In this document: in pieces, positions 6,152 to 7,267 of the stretch
Numbering within the stretch: the stretch's first letter is position 1
How the letters are laid out: the number at the start of each line of letters is the position of its first letter
NCBI GenBank assembly: GCA_022701475.1
Contig: JAKOOI010000247.1
Span: 1 to 7,267, forward strand
Source of the DNA: Weeksellaceae bacterium
GTDB lineage: Bacteria > Bacteroidota > Bacteroidia > Flavobacteriales > Weeksellaceae
DNA length: 7,267 bases
Direction of reading: 5' to 3'
Translations under genes and position numbers: made by a program
Notes under the pieces: generated by a model
Databases searched by the model: none
What the model saw: the letters and a program-made list of their open reading frames with translations, nothing else
Told to the model about the DNA's origin: nothing

Positions 6152-6825
6152 AATAATCCGTCGTCCGAAAGGCTGACATATGAGTTTTGTGTTATAATCA
6201 GATGGTCCAGAAGCTTTATATTCAGCATATTTCCGGCCTCTTTTATTTTCCGCGTTATTTCGAGATCTTCCTTGCTGGGTTTCAGGTTTCCGGAAGGATG
6301 GTTATGGGCGATGATCAGAGCTGTCGCATAATGGTCCAGTGCCGTTTTAAAAAGGATCCTGATGTCTACAATGGACTGATTGATTCCGCCCTGGGTCAGC
6401 TGGGTGAAATGGAGAACCCGGTTGCTCTGGTTCAGGAATATGGCCCAAAACTCTTCAGTTCTCAAATCTGACAGGTATTTCCTGAGGATCTGATAGCCGT
6501 CACTGCTGCCAGTGATCAGCGACTTTTCCGGGACTTCCTGTGCTGCTCTCCGCCTGCCAATTTCAAGCGCCGTAGCAATGGCAATGGCCTTCACTTCTCC
6601 CACCCCTTTGAATTTCATCAGGTCTTTTACAGACATGAGGCTGAGCTGATGCCAGCTGTGCCCTGCTGAATTCAGGATTTTCCGGGCAAGTTCCACAGCG
6701 GTCTCCTCCCGGCTGCCGCTTCTCATGATGATCGCCAGCAGTTCGGAATCAGAAAGCGCATTTTTACCTTTTGATAAAAACTTCTCCCGGGGCCTGTCGT
6801 CTTCAGCAAGAAATTTAATGGACAT
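6148..6825 (-). CDS. radC: RadC family JAB/MPN-domain protein
   Basis: The 225-residue protein has the full RadC (UPF0758) layout. An N-terminal helical region contains a helix-hairpin-helix (about 66-92, FKGVGEVKA), and a C-terminal JAB1/MPN metalloprotease-like domain follows. The JAMM ligands H174, H176 and D187 sit in HNHPSGNLKPSKED, with S184 in the conserved spacing and E124/E125 upstream as the candidate catalytic acid. RadC is named for DNA repair, but the original radC mutation was later assigned to recG, and no biochemical role is firmly established. I start it at the ATG at 6823-6825 (MSIKFLAEDDRPREKF), which matches family N-termini; a GTG directly upstream at 6826-6828 would add only one residue. 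It begins 16 bases after the upstream gene's stop and overlaps the acyltransferase by 4 bases, so the three leftward genes probably share a transcript. Confidence 0.96.
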   Translation of the reverse strand: MSIKFLAEDDRPREKFLSKGKNALSDSELLAIIMRSGSREETAVELARKILNSAGHSWHQLSLMSVKDLMKFKGVGEVKAIAIATALEIGRRRAAQEVPEKSLITGSSDGYQILRKYLSDLRTEEFWAIFLNQSNRVLHFTQLTQGGINQSIVDIRILFKTALDHYATALIIAHNHPSGNLKPSKEDLEITRKIKEAGNMLNIKLLDHLIITQNSYVSLSDDGLL

Positions 6826-6841
6826 CACAGCATTTTAAAGG

Positions 6842-7267
6842 TTAATTGAATCCCTGGATTTTCGGCGTGATGCTGAAAGAAGCCGTCCCACCGCCTGTCT
6901 GTACAGGCATATTCCTTTCTGCAGAAATCAGTACCCCGGTTTTCCGGTCAAAGAGGTATTTCCCCTCAATCTCCATATCATCCGTAAAACCACTGAAGCC
7001 CGGCATCATGGACCGTACGGAAATTTCAACACGCTGATCCTTAGTTCCTTTGTAAGTATAAGTATTGGAAACCGACATGGATTTCATCAGCGGGCTGGCC
7101 ACTTTTTCCTTCCAGGAAAAACCTTCTTCCACCGTTTCCGAAGGAAAAACCAGCGGAATGATATTGTACGATTCCGCATTCATATCCTCCGGAACTTCCC
7201 TGGAGAATTTCTGTTTTTTGAGGACTTTGCCGTATTTATCGATTTTGAAAACAAATGGATTGTGAAT
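6842..7267 (-). CDS. C-terminal part of a protein of unknown function (cut by the window edge)
   Basis: The reading frame is open from the right edge of the window to the TAA at 6842-6844, giving the last 141 residues of a longer protein. The first in-frame Met (7181-7183) is unlikely to be the start. The 28 codons before it read as normal protein (NPFVFKIDKYGKVLKKQKF), with no stop and no intergenic-like sequence. The visible part is rich in alternating beta-strand patterns, for example EISVRSM and EGKYLFDRKTGVLISAERNM. This is reminiscent of periplasmic or lipoprotein-type Bacteroidota proteins of unknown function such as the DUF6263 type. That resemblance is loose and unchecked. No signal peptide can be judged because the N-terminus is missing. 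It lies 16 bases upstream of radC and in the same direction, so it probably belongs to the same operon. Confidence 0.75.
   Translation of the reverse strand: MHNPFVFKIDKYGKVLKKQKFSREVPEDMNAESYNIIPLVFPSETVEEGFSWKEKVASPLMKSMSVSNTYTYKGTKDQRVEISVRSMMPGFSGFTDDMEIEGKYLFDRKTGVLISAERNMPVQTGGGTASFSITPKIQGFN

Noticed and set aside
6187..6471. Forward open frame of 94 codons
   Set aside because: It is antisense to the JAB domain of radC, which is well conserved; a shadow frame.
6148..6825. RadC as a marker of a mobile or anti-restriction island
   Set aside because: This is the full-length chromosomal form with the helix-hairpin-helix region, placed in an ordinary operon; no integrase, repeats or plasmid genes are nearby.

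Overview
The window looks like chromosomal DNA from a Bacteroidota member of the Flavobacteriia, most like Chryseobacterium or a close relative. Four things point there: a subtilase with a type IX secretion (T9SS) C-terminal sorting domain, a secreted protein built from the Bacteroidota 'GN.GTN...LGT.D' head and 'LP.VPS...EMN.LLL' tail modules, start codons without clear Shine-Dalgarno sequences, and TAnnTTTG-like promoter elements. The genus is an inference from protein style, not from a marker gene.

Layout. Bases 1-65 may hold the last codons of a rightward gene. A strong hairpin at 129-152 terminates the leftward unit that follows. That unit, read from right to left, is a polytopic GT-C-like membrane protein (2526-1366), a single-pass membrane protein of unknown function (1327-815) and family I inorganic pyrophosphatase (789-178). 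Gaps of 38 and 25 bases suggest one transcript. A 62-base divergent intergenic region (2527-2588) carries candidate promoters for both directions. Rightward from it run a secreted fibre-like protein (2589-3383) and, overlapping it by 11 bases, a T9SS-tagged S8 protease (3373-5202). A 14-bp hairpin (5217-5249) lies between this pair and the next leftward unit. That unit, right to left, is the 3' part of a gene of unknown function cut by the window edge (7267-6842), radC (6825-6148) and a FemAB/GNAT-like acyltransferase (6151-5252) that overlaps radC by 4 bases.

How the genes relate. The pyrophosphatase and RadC are ordinary housekeeping genes. The part most worth following is the two-gene secreted cassette at 2589-5202: the overlap implies coupled production of a coiled-coil surface or secreted protein and a subtilase exported by T9SS. 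Whether the two act on each other is not shown by the sequence. I see no tRNA, rRNA, CRISPR array, insertion sequence, phage gene or recognisable defence system. All the larger genes look intact, and there are no gene-free stretches over 300 bases.
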